A stretch of 64,000 nt of DNA. It comes from Lanius collurio (lineage: Eukaryota; Chordata; Aves; Passeriformes; Laniidae). Position numbers and translations under genes: made by a program. Positions within the stretch are counted from its first letter, which is position 1. Every line of letters starts with the position of its first letter. A model generated the notes under the pieces. That model was not told where the DNA came from, made no database searches, and worked only from the letters and a program-made list of their open reading frames with translations. Shown one piece after another: positions 1 through 31,137 of the stretch. The stretch covers positions 7,643,077 to 7,707,076 of the forward strand of contig JACBWW010000021.1 of NCBI GenBank assembly GCA_020086605.1, in the 5' to 3' direction.

Positions 1-18650
<18,650 letters not shown>

Positions 18651-20478
18651 TGATTTTCAGAGCTTTCAGTTCATGCTGATTGCAGGCAGAACTGCAGGTA
18701 GAGAATGTTTTGGGTCGTTTCAGGTATGTGCATCTCAAGTAAGTAAGTAAAATTTGGCTGAAGTCATTAGGGAGGGAGTTAATGAAGTTTCTTAGTGCTT
18801 TCTTGAATCAGAGCTTACTTTGGGGAGTAATTAATGCAAGTATTCACCAATGTTAAGGAATTAGGGGAACTGAGAACACTCAGGAATAAACTATCACATA
18901 ATTTAAGCAGGAGTGTAAAGTTTCTGCCTCTTATCCTTGACAGTTCTTACTTCAAGAGTTAAATGAGTTAAAATCTTGGGTTTTTTCACAATGGTTCCTA
19001 TCAACACTTTAAAGCTTCTCAAATGTCAGAAGAACTTTCTCCCAACTACACTGAATAAATAAGTACAGAGTTCTGAAGTGTTTTAAATCTAAATGAGGGG
19101 GGACAAAAATCAAAATGGATCTTTCAGCAATGCCTAAGAGCTTTGTTAATTAAAAATACCCTGTATATTAGTGTCACTTGTTTTCAGTATTGCAGCTTTC
19201 TAAGCATTCTGCATATGCTAAAAATGAGAGTGGAGCTGGGATCTCTTGTCTAGGTCTTGTGTGGTGGGATTATGACACAAGAAAACACAAAGAGGTTTTG
19301 ATCAGCATTGGAATCCGAATTTTATTAACAGGTTTAGAATGCCACAGAATAAATGTGAAAATGATACAATTATCCAGCTAACTTCAAAGATCTTGACCCT
19401 GTCCTTTACAGCTACTTCATTCTAGCTCTGTTGATGTTTTTATCTGAGTTCCTGTGTTGGACTTGTAATACATGAACAGCTGAAAAACATGAATGGACCC
19501 TGATCTCATTTTCAATGACCTTTATGCCAAAGAGTTACATTAAAGGGGCTTTGGACTGTGAAAAATCACCAGCCCTTTGGCATAAGGCATTAGAATTATT
19601 TTACAGAAAGCATAATAATTTGATCTCTTGGAGTGCAAAATGCTGTTAGTCAAGTCCTGAAAAGCATTTATTGCAACCTATTGTCTTTGCTGGAATCCTT
19701 CCTATGGTAAGTATGTACCTACCTTCAAACATCTCAGGTGTCAATACCATGTCAGCACTTGTTCCACATACAGTTCCACATTACAGTCTTGGATTTCATG
19801 ACTCAGAATCCTGTCTGGCACAGAGTATATTTATTATCACTTTTCTCCCTGCAATCTATTGATTTTTTTTTTTAATTACCACATTGTTGCAACAATAACT
19901 CTTCCCAGACTTTCTGATTCTTTGAGGATATTAACATTTGTTTTGAAGTGGTTTGTGGGGTTTTTTTATTAGTATTAATACTCAGTGTTCTGCTGCTGCC
20001 AGGCAAATTTTACCTTTCTGTGGCGGAGAAAGAACAGCATACACCAAAATTTTGCTAATGCAGAGCAGGCAGCAGGGATCTGGTCAGACCAAAAGCCTCA
20101 TGTTTGACACAGAGCAGATAACAGTTACACTCTCTCTGCTGTTTACATGTGCAGGAGTCAGGTTCTTGTATTTCATTATTAGCCTGATATGTGCTCAGGG
20201 ACATCTGCTGTCCATCCTTCCCGGAGATCGGTGCAGCAACAGCAACCAGGAGGGAAATGATGTCAGGGAAGAAGTTCTCCATCATGATGGATTCCAGATG
20301 CTTGGACTTATTATTTGCTACCACAAGTGGCCACATAGCAAAAAACCCCAAAACCAAACAGAAAACCTCCTTGAAATTCTCTGAGCCCTCAAGCAACAGT
20401 TTGGAGGCACAATATTTAGCTAATGGGATCCTTTTCATGTCACCCCTTTTGTTTGTAACACATCAAGGCCTGATCCCA

Positions 20479-20507
20479 TTTGTTTTGTTTTGTTTTGTTT
20501 TGTTTTT
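20479..20507. repeat. (TTTTG)n microsatellite
   Basis: Five consecutive TTTTG-type units are visible. They make an unrelated open frame in this region look longer than it should. Confidence 0.95.
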
Positions 20508-21888
20508 CCACAATATGTTCCTGTGCCAACAAGCAAATTCTCTCATTCATCATTCTTTGCAGTCAGCAGTGAATTCCATTTTCATTCCTGGAGGTACTTC
20601 TCTGCTTTTGCCTTTTTCCATCCCATTTCTTACTTCTTTTTAAACTGGTATTTTTTTGCTGTTTCCTAACAAGGCAGTCCAGCACTCCTGTCCCACGTTC
20701 CTCTAGATACATTCAGTGCTACTCCTCTAAAGACAGCTGCTCCAAGAGTGGTCAGGACACAAAATTCCACTTTCCTGAGCTGCACCTGGCAGGAAGGGAG
20801 GGAAGCTCCAGCCCTGCAGAGAGGGCTCTCCCCGCTCAGCCGGCCCTTTAAAATCTATTCCATTAGCAATCATGGAACCACTACAACATGGGGAGGAGGG
20901 ATATATCCTGCAGTGAGTCTGATGATCAGAAGAAAGTTTGATTAAAAAACAGTGTGTTAGATTAAAGGCTAATTGGTTCTTCTTTCATTAATAGCAGTCT
21001 TTATTTCTTGCAAAAGTTAAATAGCTTTGTAATTAACAGTGACATGTTTAGACTAGAGAGGGCTGGGTTTAAATCTCCATTAATGACTGTTTCTTGGATT
21101 TTAAAGCAGAAGTGAAGGTTTTCAGCTACTGTTTTGATCTTTTCCCTTCTCGTTTACTAACTTTTAAAGGAATGTCAGATATATGGTTTTAGCTTTGTCC
21201 TCTTGTTGGCTTACTAAATAGATTAATAAAATCTACCCTCAGTTCTAAGTAATCATGTTGATCCAGAGCTTCTTGCTCTGCCACTCCTCTGGTGTCTTCT
21301 CTGCCTTTTTGGCATCTGTCTGTGCTGCTGCCCCATAAAATGTGGAATTTAGGAACAAGGTTCCAATAATTTAAGTGGCTTCCTGGTAAGTTATACAGCT
21401 GGCCAGCCCATTAGTACTTAGGCTAAACAGTTTTGGGGTATGAAACCGTCTCTGTTCCTCCAAAAGGCTTGAAATACTTTGGGGTTTCAGTGGTAGTCAA
21501 AAAATCCCCCCTGAAAAAGGCTGTAATTGCATATCTGCATTTTTTTTCCCTCTCACTGATATCTTAGAAATGGTTGTTACCATTGTGGGAGTTTTGCAAA
21601 ACGATTCCCCTTCTCTGAATGTTCTTACACTTGACAGAGCTTTTCCCTGAGCTGTCCCTGAAAACAAACAGCACAGTCTGGGCAGTAAATCAGAGCAGCT
21701 ATGATTTACTGTACTTTGTATGCTAAGGTAAGCTTTTGGCAGAGCAAATGCATAAACTGCAGAAAATCTTTTTTTAAACAACCACAGGGTTCAACTGCCC
21801 TTCAAGGTTTTTGTAAGGATGTTTTAAAATTATATTGCCTAGATTAGTATCTGTGGTAGAAAAAGCAGCTCTGAATACTTTGCTGCTC

Positions 21889-21910
21889 AAAAAAAAAAAA
21901 AAAAAAAAAA
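21889..21910. repeat. Poly(A) run followed by GAAAAA repeats
   Basis: A run of 22 A residues is followed by two GAAAAA units. I could not recognise a retrotransposed gene copy immediately upstream, so this is recorded only as simple sequence. Confidence 0.9.
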
Positions 21911-24905
21911 GAAAAAGAAAAAGAATATTACATGTCTCTTTTGTGCTCTTTAGGCTGTGAGATGGTAATTGAATAGTTCCCTTTAAGAATATGTCAGGTG
22001 GAAAGATGCCCTGTGTGCTAAATGGATGCATTTTTGTCTGAGAGACCAACGCTTTGTTCAGTCTGTCCATTTTAATCTTATTCTTGCCAACAGATTTGTA
22101 CAGAGGAGACACTTCTTGTGGGGAACAAAGGGTCAGAGACCTGACATCAGAGGGAGGGCAGATAGGACTATGAGCAGCAGCTACTGCCAGCTGACTTTTG
22201 GGCAAAATAACACCAACCATGAAACAAAAACTTGGGAATTCACCTTTTCTTCACAGATTGAGCTGAGCTTTTCTGTGTTTTCTTCACTCTGCTACCTTAC
22301 ACTCCTTTTCTAATGTCTAAATCTATGCAATGTGACAGGATGTAATAATGACAGGATTAGTGATTTAACAATCTGATTTGCTGCCATTTATCTGTCTTTC
22401 AAACCTGCCAAAATTCAGTAGAGTTATAGATTGACCATTTCATGGTGCTTTCCTTCCTTGGCCAAGATATTATTGATCTCAGATTGTTTCTCAACATTCA
22501 GCTTTCCACATTACAATGGTCACAATCAGCAGGGCTCCCTGACTTTGACAAATCTTTTTCTAGAGAAACTGTTGGTCTCACTGGTTGAATCTCAGTTTGT
22601 TACCTACAGTGGTATTTCCCTCAGGCCAAAGGCTGGGGACATTATTGTATTTGCATTTATTTATTTACCCATCTTTTCAACTTTGGTTGATGCCTTTAAT
22701 GAATTTCAAAAACAAATGGGAAATATTCTTTTAATAGCTGACTTGGGGAAATTATGCAAATTTGGGGCCTGATTGTTTTCAGGAGTTTAAATGTTTCATA
22801 AATTCTGTACTTCCAATAGCCATGCCAACTTCCTAGTGTGACGTTCCCATTTATAGTGTAGCCATATGAACATTCCCACCTCAGGACTGCGTTCCCATTT
22901 ACAGGGCTCTGTGTCTAGTGCAGTTTCTGTATTCTTTGACAAGTCTGTCTTATTGGAGCCATATGGTTGGATTGTTAAACATCTGTACCATAGGAGTAAC
23001 AATTCCAGAGCTTCCTGCCATCTGGATGAATTACAATCCCTGCAATTCCACGCATATGTTCCAGCAGCACACCGACACCACAGTCAAGTGCACTCATGAT
23101 GAGAAGAAAAAGAATGGTTTGTGTGATCAGTGCAAAAGTTGTGCACTCTTAGAAAATGCTGAATCAGTGGCTTAAAGTTCCTGAATGTTCATAGTGTTTG
23201 TTCATACGTCAGATTTGTTGATTTTTTTCACTTTATAAGGCAGTAGCTCATTAGCATTTTAGAAGAAATGTTGCCTCCCCTTCTCACCTCAATTTTAAAT
23301 TCCTTGCAGTGAGCATTCCTGTAACTTGAAAATATATTGTTTGAAAGCTGTTGGACTTTTAAAATACATTTTTCTAATCTTTATAGACACACATTAAAGC
23401 CGGTGCTGGTGCTTTCCATGAGAGCCTTACTGTTACATTATTCAAGTACAGAGTTCTGTACATCAATAATGCAACTTAAATTAGGGGAAATGCTATAGCA
23501 GGACATAGATACTTCCTATCAGGGGATATTCTTTATCTCTGTCTGATTTGGGATGTATGACAGAGAGAAAATGGTGTGGAAGGCCTTTCTGCATATAGTT
23601 ATTAATTATAGAATTGAAATGACAGTGGGAGACACTTTGAAATTTCTCCTTTTATATGCATTGGAGATGACTCCATACATCTTTTCCCAGTGAAGAACAT
23701 AGGGAAAATTATTTGAATCCTTTGTTCCCCTCTAAAGGGAAACTGAGAGGAAATGGGCCTGTGCTTGTTCATTCAGAGCCTCTTGGGACAAAGGAATGTG
23801 TGGGCAGAGGGACACCAGCCTCAAAAGCAGGTCAGTTCAGCTGGTGACACAGATGAAGCCCGTGGGTGACAATTTAGCCTAAAAACACTGGAGAGACCCC
23901 CTGGATGGGAAGGCGGAAAGGTCAGTTCTCATCTCCCATCCATCATTTTATGTTTGCAGTCAGCCTCTGGATGCTGGTGGGGAACAGTAATGAAATAAGG
24001 GAAGGACTTCTGGAAGCAGTGCAGGAGAAGGAGGAGAAACAAAATGTTCATATAATAGAATGAAAATAGCATGAAGTTAAAAAGGAGAGAATGCTAAAGC
24101 TATATAATGTCTCAAGGGGCTTAATAAATATCAGAGGAAAAATTATGCAGGCATTGTTGTTGGAAAAAGATTTAGGCTGTTGCTAGTATAGCAGAAAAAG
24201 CTTTTCTGGCTGTTTTAGGCAGCCTCTCTTGGATCAGTATAAAAGCACACTGGGATTTCAGACACAGAAGGAGGCACTGGATCCAGAGCTCCTCATGGTG
24301 TTCATGCTAATGGCCTGGATGGCTGGGAGCTTCAGCAGGATCAGAAAAAAGCACAAGAACCATAGATGTGATTCATTGTTGAGTTCAAAGAAAGAGAGAC
24401 TAAATGCAAAGTTTAGTCCATTAATCTGCCCTCTTTTAGCAAAGTCAGGCTGGTCCCCAGCTGCTCTAAATCAGCACAGATCCACCAGGGTGTGTCTGGA
24501 TGCCCTTTCAAATCCTCCTCCTGCTGGGATGCACCTCCGAGTGGTTCATGCCAGTCTGCACTGATCCTGCATGGCCTGGAGAGCACCAGGGCTATTCCAA
24601 CTTGTCTTTGTGACTCAACCTTCCCCATGCTGCTGGGATCCATTCACCTTGCACAGAATAGTACCAGGGTCCTTCCTGGGCACCCCAGGTATGAATGGAC
24701 TGCTTCCAAGGATGTGGACATACAGAGCATTTGCCACTTATGGAATTATGAAGATACAAAATTCTAGAAGGTGTTCCCCTCCAAAATAGTTTGCAGTTCA
24801 TGAATAGTCCAGATGTGTGGGGAGCTGGGTTAACTTATGGAAATCAATAGGGTCAGAAAGAAGACAGATGTATGAAATGGTACAAGTTTAAAATTGAAAT
24901 TGGAA

Positions 24906-24962
24906 TTATAGAATGGTTTGGGTTGGAAGGGACCTTAAAGGTCAGTTTAGTCCAACCCACAA
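24906..24962 (-). mobile_element. CR1 LINE 3'-end fragment (reverse orientation)
   Basis: The sequence tatagaatggtttgggttgg, then aagggaccttaaaggtca and tccaaccc, is the reverse complement of the conserved avian CR1 3' end. Only the last 60 bases or so are convincing; beyond 24962 the match fades. CR1 copies are normally 5'-truncated, as here. Confidence 0.88.
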
Positions 24963-25413
24963 GTTGTTTTCTTGATCACTCCTTTACACCCTTCTCCCAT
25001 TAATAGATTTTTCCTGTGCTCTGGAAAAATTTTAAAGCCTAAAGGAGAAAAGGAAGGAAAGGTAGAGAGAGGAAAAGAAGTTTCCTAAATTGAGGTGGCC
25101 TTTAGAAAGAGCTCCTGATGTATACAAAACCTGCAGTAGCATTGTTTTCTGCTTCTTTTCTGTATTCCCCTGGCTGTGACCTTCCCTGACCAGTTCCCAT
25201 GTGAACTCTGGATGTCTGGGAAGCCACCAAGTCAGATGTGAGGAAACATTATCAGGAAGATTCCTTCTTGCCTATAAAAAAGAGCTACTGCAACATCCTG
25301 CCAGGTGTCAATGCCAGTGGCCCCCTTCCTCATTTCTAGGCCTCTTATAGACTGAAAATGTAAATAAAACTGAACCACTGTCACTGCAAGGATGGCTGAA
25401 GTGCTACAACAGA

Positions 25414-25584
25414 ATGATAACACCTGATAACGTGATAGAACATGATAACATGATAGCATATAGTAACACATGATAACATATGATGATACATGATGACACA
25501 TGATGACATGATAACCTATGACACACGATAACATAGGAATAACGTATGATAACATATGGTGACACACAATGACATATGATGACA
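25414..25584. repeat. Degenerate minisatellite of ATGATAACAT / ATGATGACAC-like units
   Basis: About 170 bases consist of imperfect units of roughly 9-10 bases built around TGATAACA and TGATGACA. I count eight TGATAA or TGATAG words, each fitting the GATA-factor consensus WGATAR. The tract ends where the reverse LTR remnant begins, which suggests it grew next to or from the edge of that insertion. The reverse-strand open frame over it is a by-product of the repeat. Confidence 0.85.
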
Positions 25585-25884
25585 TGCCAGGGGTATGGGT
25601 TAACCCAGTGCCTCTTCCCTCCCCAACCCACGAAGCCACTCCTGTTCCCTTTGTCCGATGGGATGGGAGAAGAGGAAAGAAGAGTCAAAGAAAGAAAACT
25701 TGTGAATTGAGACAAACCAAATGTGAATGATGCTGAGGAACAGAGAAAGCCTCAGTGCTGTGCCAGCACTGTTCAGCAGCAGCTGAAATGTCAGCACGGT
25801 CAGAGTTGGTTTGGTCACCAACCTAAACCCCAGCATGACCCAAGCTGAGAGGAGAGTTAATCCCATCCCAGCCAGCCCAGCACA
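25585..25884 (-). mobile_element. Solo LTR remnant of an avian ERV (ERVL-like), reverse orientation
   Basis: Read on the minus strand it starts TGTGCTGGGCTGGCTGGGAT, contains a TGCTGAACAGTGCT motif and later the CTCCCATCCCATCGG stretch, and ends GGGTTAACCCATACC then CCTGGCA. The order and the ends match those of common bird LTRs beginning TGTCCTGGTTTCAGCTGGGA. At about 300 bp it is much shorter than the related LTR at 49723-50723, so its middle (the promoter part) seems deleted. No clear target-site duplication flanks it and no viral gene is present. Confidence 0.7.
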
Positions 25885-26487
25885 GCCAGCCATGCTGAAG
25901 ATAATAAAACACTCATCAATATGATCCTCAGGAAATCTCCTTATGGTTTTTCTTTGTCTTTCCACCTCTTGGTTTCAGTAGTGGCAGGGGAGCACTTTGG
26001 AAGCTGGAGTGAACCACTCTTCAAATGTTTTTCATTCTGTTCAAAACATTGGGAAGGACGAGCTAGTGCTGTCTGTCTGAGCTGGCTGAGGGTTTGTGGG
26101 CCTTGCTCCTGCCACCCTCTGCTCTCACAGCCTCTTAGAGCAACAGTCACAGATGCCCTAAATATGGCAACCTGGGCAAGCAGGAGGAGGCATTTGGCTA
26201 CCTAGGTGCACTTATGGCTCAGCTACTCCCCATCTCCTCTAGGACAGGAATGAGAGTGGCTGGAAGCATTTGGCAGAGGGAATTTGGCCCAGAGTATACA
26301 GTGCTTTCAGCATCTTCCTGTGCATAATGTGCATTTCTTTTATGTGAACTTTTGGAACGCCTGTCTGTAATTATTCCATCCTTTTAGCAGTGCCTCTGAA
26401 CAATGCCAATGGCATTCACACAGGGAATACCACGTGAGCCTGACATAAGGAATACCATTCCAGGCACATGGTGTGAGCCTGTGCAGG

Positions 26488-26561
26488 GCCAGGAGCTGGA
26501 ATTCAATGATCCTTGTGGATCCTTTCCAGCTCTGAGCTTCAGTGATTCTAAGATTCTGTTA
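26488..26561 (+). mobile_element. CR1 LINE 3'-end fragment
   Basis: The sequence ccaggagctggaattcaatg, then atccttgtggatcctttcca and gattctaagattctgtt, matches the end of the CR1 subfamily whose tail reads TCAATGATCCTTGTGGGTCC followed by GATTCT repeats. It is short and diverged. Confidence 0.75.
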
Positions 26562-27143
26562 ACCTACTTGTGTTTATTGATGTTGGTTTCTCAAATGGTG
26601 GGTAATTCCTGGCACTGGGCTTGCTGGGTGGGAATTTAAAGAGGTTGTCATTCCCTTTGTTCTCAATTAACTTTGGGTTTTGTGGCATGTATTCCACATC
26701 CCACAGTAGGATAAAGATATACTGTTCCATGGATTTTTTGCAACTGCATCCATTTCTGATGGAGACATGATAGACTATAAAAATAAGGCAATTACTCTGG
26801 AGCTTAATGCAAACTGACAGTGCTGTGTTATGGAAGAAATCTTGAAAATTTGAAGAAAGCAATCACTTATGTTAAAATATAAAATACTTACAACTCTGAA
26901 GCATAAATCATTTAGACCAAAATGTAAAAATATTAAGATGCCAAATTGTGCAGAAAATCACTCTGAGACTTTGGAAAAGAAGTAATTTCTTCCTATTGAA
27001 CCCACAACTTTGCAGCAGGAGCCTGGATATCAGGCTGAGTGCTCCAATTTCCATCACTTTGGCTGGGAATTGTGGCTGTGCACCATCTCTGAGTGGTGTT
27101 AACACTCCACAGTAATAAATGATCTGCAGTTTGAGTTCAGGGG

Positions 27144-27382
27144 ATCCTGGAACGCTTTGGGTTGGAAGGGACCTTTAAGTTTATCCCATCTCACTCCTGC
27201 CATGGGCAGGGACACCTTCACTATCCCAGGGTGCTCCAAGCCCCGTCCAGCCTGGCCTTGGACACTTCCAGGGATCCAGGGGCAGCCACAGCTTCTCTGG
27301 GCACCCTTTGCCAGGCCCTCCCCACCATCCCAGGGAAGAATTTATTCCCAATATCCCATCTATCCCTGCCCTCCGGCAGTTT
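27144..27382 (-). mobile_element. CR1 LINE 3' fragment (reverse orientation)
   Basis: From ctttgggttggaagggacct through ctgccatgggcagggacacc, ccagcctggccttggacact and ccacagcttctctgggcacc to ccctgccctccggcag, this is the reverse complement of a typical avian CR1 tail of about 240 bases. The open frames in it are conceptual translations of the repeat. Confidence 0.92.
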
Positions 27383-30300
27383 GTGTGTTCATATGGAAAC
27401 ACTAATTCTTTTTGTAGTTTTACAAAGCAAAGCACCTTCCCCAGACATTTGCACGAGTTTCTTCAGTGAAGTGGCTGATAGTGAAGGGAAATTCTTCATG
27501 GGACAAGGGAAACAAAAGAGTATGGGAGGGCAGAATGGGAAGTAAGAGTCAACCAAAGGTGCCCAGAGGGCACACTATGGAAATTTTATGTTTGCAACAG
27601 AGACAGTTGGCAAATCAGTTTTCATTTCTGGTTCCCTAATTGTTCAGAGGGAAAGAAGATGATGTCGGCTGGAAAAGCATCTGTTAATACTCAATACTCA
27701 GTTCAGGGAAGGGGATTAATCAGATATCAAAAAGGCTAATTAGGGACAGAGCTCTTCTAAGCAGCCATGGAGCCTTCCTTTAAAACCTGATGTGCTTGGA
27801 ACTGTGTCTACAGACTTTCCTTTTTCTTCTCTGTGTCAGGATTACAGCATTCCCCTTCAGATTTTGTGTTGTTGCACTTACTTTCCATTTTAATAAAGGG
27901 GTTTTAAGGCTCCCAAGGGAGATTTTTCATGAAACTTCAGTCCATTGCAGGTTTGACCACAAAATGTTTTTGAATTTTTTATCTTAAGCTCAGTATTTCT
28001 AACAGGTTTTTCACTTTTAGAAACTTCACTTTCTCTGATGCAGTAAGTCAAAAGGAACTATTTAATCAATCTATCTAACCTCAAAGATTTCCTTCTTTTT
28101 ATCAAGATTTTTCCTTTCTGAATGCTATGATTTACTTTCATTACTGTGATGTCTAAAAATCCATGTGCAAAACTAGAAGATGGCTTTACTTCAGAAAGCT
28201 TACACTGTAAATATGTAAATTGAGTCAAACAAAGAAATATTTTGCTGATTAAAACAAAAAACCATGTATGAAACACGTTGTAAGGAGACTGGTAAAGAAA
28301 TGAAACCTTTTCAGGTACAGCAGTTCTGTGCACAGGAGCTCTGCTGAAGCAGGAATCTGGTACAGATCTTGGATCTGATGTCACCACACTTGCATTCACA
28401 GGTGTCATGTTCTGAGAAATGTCCAGTTTAAATAGAATTCCTTTTAAAAGCATTACTAAAAGCATCTAAAATTATCTTTTCACCAAATACTGCCAATGCT
28501 ATGCCATATTTACCTTATAATAAAGGGTAGCCCTCTTCAGTAGTTTCTGATAATGCAGGGAAAAGTTTGTGTTTCCAGCTCCCATCTTCTGTCTCCAGAC
28601 CACAGTGTGAATCCCAAGAACTGGAAAGTACATTTTACTGTGTGTCATTAATAGAAAGTTTCTTTGGACACTCAACATCCAGAAATTGGGTCTGATCCTA
28701 AATCAGCTGAACTTCTGCAATTTGGAAAGGTGACAGGAAGTTTAAACAAGTGGCTTGAGATGAGAATCAGCCCCTATTATTACATAAAAAGTTTCCTGAG
28801 TTGTCTTTTTTTGCAGTTCTTTTCAGAAAGCTGCTGTGAAACACATTGCTGTGATTCCCTTTGAAATATGAGAGAAGTGAAACGACTCTGCATTTAAATA
28901 TTCCATCCCCAGCAATGTTAGTGTAGCTTATACATGAGCATGATCTTCAAACTGAGCATGGTCTCTCTTTGATTTCACCAGGGTCACCTTCACTTGCATT
29001 GTGGGCCTTGATTTGAAATGAAATCTGAAATGTGTTGGCCCTCTGGGGCCCGTGCCTGGCCTCAAGGACAGGTTTGCCTTTAGAAATTTGTCCATATTCA
29101 TCCCGGTTTGGTGAGAAACAAAGAAGGGATTGTTAGATTGACTTGATAAATATTGGAATAAAAATGAAGAAAGATTTTGTTTGCAACATCGATAGTTTAT
29201 TCAATTTTCTACAGGACTAGAAGTTTTTCTAGGAGCATCTGTGTAATTTGGTTTTATTAAGTATTGCATTGCCTAGCCAAGACAGCCAGAAGTGTCATGC
29301 AGTCCAGATGTCTTCATCCATCTACTTTTGATCTTTTAGAAACAACATTTTTGATGCCCCCATCCTCACTGTAACACACAGCACACACTCTGTACCTATG
29401 AAAATCAATCAGCAGTGGAGTTGTGTCATTTGCTGTCAGCAAATAGAATTTTCTTGGCATAGAGACACACAATTCAGGGCAAGTCAGCAATCAGAGAACT
29501 ACGGACATGTAGCAAGGCTACCAGATTTAAAAATAAATACATCACAGACTGATGGAATTTGTACACAAAGAAATTCACTCAATGCCCTGAGTGGGTAACC
29601 TGTAGCAAAATGCGCAAGTGCTGTGATTTTGAGGTGATTTCCAGAATAAATGTTTCCAATTATGAATGTGTGAGGGTTTTTTTCCTGACAACAGCTCATT
29701 TTCTTTGACATTTTCCCATGTGCTTCCTGTCTCACTGTTTAAATCAAACAGCTCCTCAGCCAGTGCTGGAACCTGTAAATTCCTGGTCTCTCGGAGTGCT
29801 CTAGTCACAGGAGGAAAGCAGAGGTGGCTGTGGCATGAAGCAAAGCAGTCATAATGTACTGGTGGAGTTTCTATAGTGAGGCTGAAAATATCCCCTGGCA
29901 GTTGAGTTTCACCCAGTTTTGCCACACTTCTCACCTGTCCATCTGTCATTTACTTCTCACTTTCCTCACCTGCAGGGCACTGCGTGTTCCTCCAGTCTTT
30001 CTCTGATGGAAATGCTTGTGATTTACCACTTTTAGCTAATTTGCAGCTCTGTGCTTCACACCTGGCTGCTCATTTTCCATTCCAGCACAACTCCCAAGAG
30101 AGCTCAGACTGCAGGCAAAGACACCCAGGAGTGGAGAACGGGCATTCCTGCCTCTGTGCTGTGTGGTTTGGTACCACCTGCCCTCACAGGTAGTTTGGTA
30201 GGCCAGGTTATGCTTTCTCTTCTTCTGGTAGGTTTGACTGCTGCTCCACAGGCTGGCAGGAAAGCTGGAAGGACACGGATCTTAGTCAGGTACAAGCTTC

Positions 30301-31137
30301 TCCTCTATTCCCAACCTGTCATGAATTCAATTTCCTCAGGCAACAACAAAAAAATCCCCTGAAGTTAAGAGTGGAATGATTGGGGAAAACTTTCACTGGT
30401 TTTGGCACTTTTGTCCTCAGAAAACCTGGATCTTCCTGCAGGCAAATCCTATTTGACTGAATTTGGTTTTGTTGGAGTGAGGTCTCCTAGGTCATGTGCA
30501 GAGAGAATGAAGGACCATGCCAAGAATAAATGTTAATATTTCTGCATTGCTTAGAAAAAGATAGTGCTGCTGTTTTTCGAAATTGTGCCACATAGAGCAC
30601 AATTTGCAGACAAATTAAGTTTGTTGGTTGGATGAATCAAGTTCCAGTGGAAAATTAACAAGTGAAAATGTATTTTCTACTAATTGCTGGGAAGAGTTGG
30701 TCAATTTACCAAAATGGAAGGAGTAGACTGAGGGCACAGGAGGGGAAAAGCTTTCCAGGGTCATAGATCCTGCTCTGCTGATTCAGGATCTCCCTTAACC
30801 TCATTAACGGTTTGAACTAGTGATAATGATTGTTTTGAACCCTGAGTGAGGCAAGGGGAAATCATTTACCAGAAAATGCTAAATGCTGAAATTGTCCTAC
30901 AGAACAATATTGTATTAGAACATTGATCAGCAGAATTGATCTCCATGTAACCCTTCCCCTTCAACATGGCAGAATGCAACGATTATTTCTACTTGAAGCA
31001 ATGACAGAAAATGCATAAAATCGGTTGCAGGCCTTAAAAGATCAAGAATCATCAATATTTAGCTGATCCCTGATGAGTTCTCTCCGGGCTCAAATTCCCC
31101 TTCTATGAAGGCAATGAGAAACTGAGCCTTAAGACTG

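Noticed and set aside
20191..20643. 150-codon open frame
   Set aside because: It passes through a TTTTG microsatellite, overlaps another frame on the minus strand and shows no domain.
25414..25584. Possible CRISPR-like array
   Set aside because: Units are about 10 bases, imperfect and without spacers; the genome is avian.
25232..25715. Reverse open frames rich in Val, Ile, Cys, His, Met and Ser repeats
   Set aside because: They are translations of the TGATAACA-type minisatellite, not a membrane protein.
27157..27545. Overlapping open frames of 82-127 codons
   Set aside because: They cover a reverse CR1 LINE tail; the same peptide words recur at 58644-58870, as expected for a repeat.
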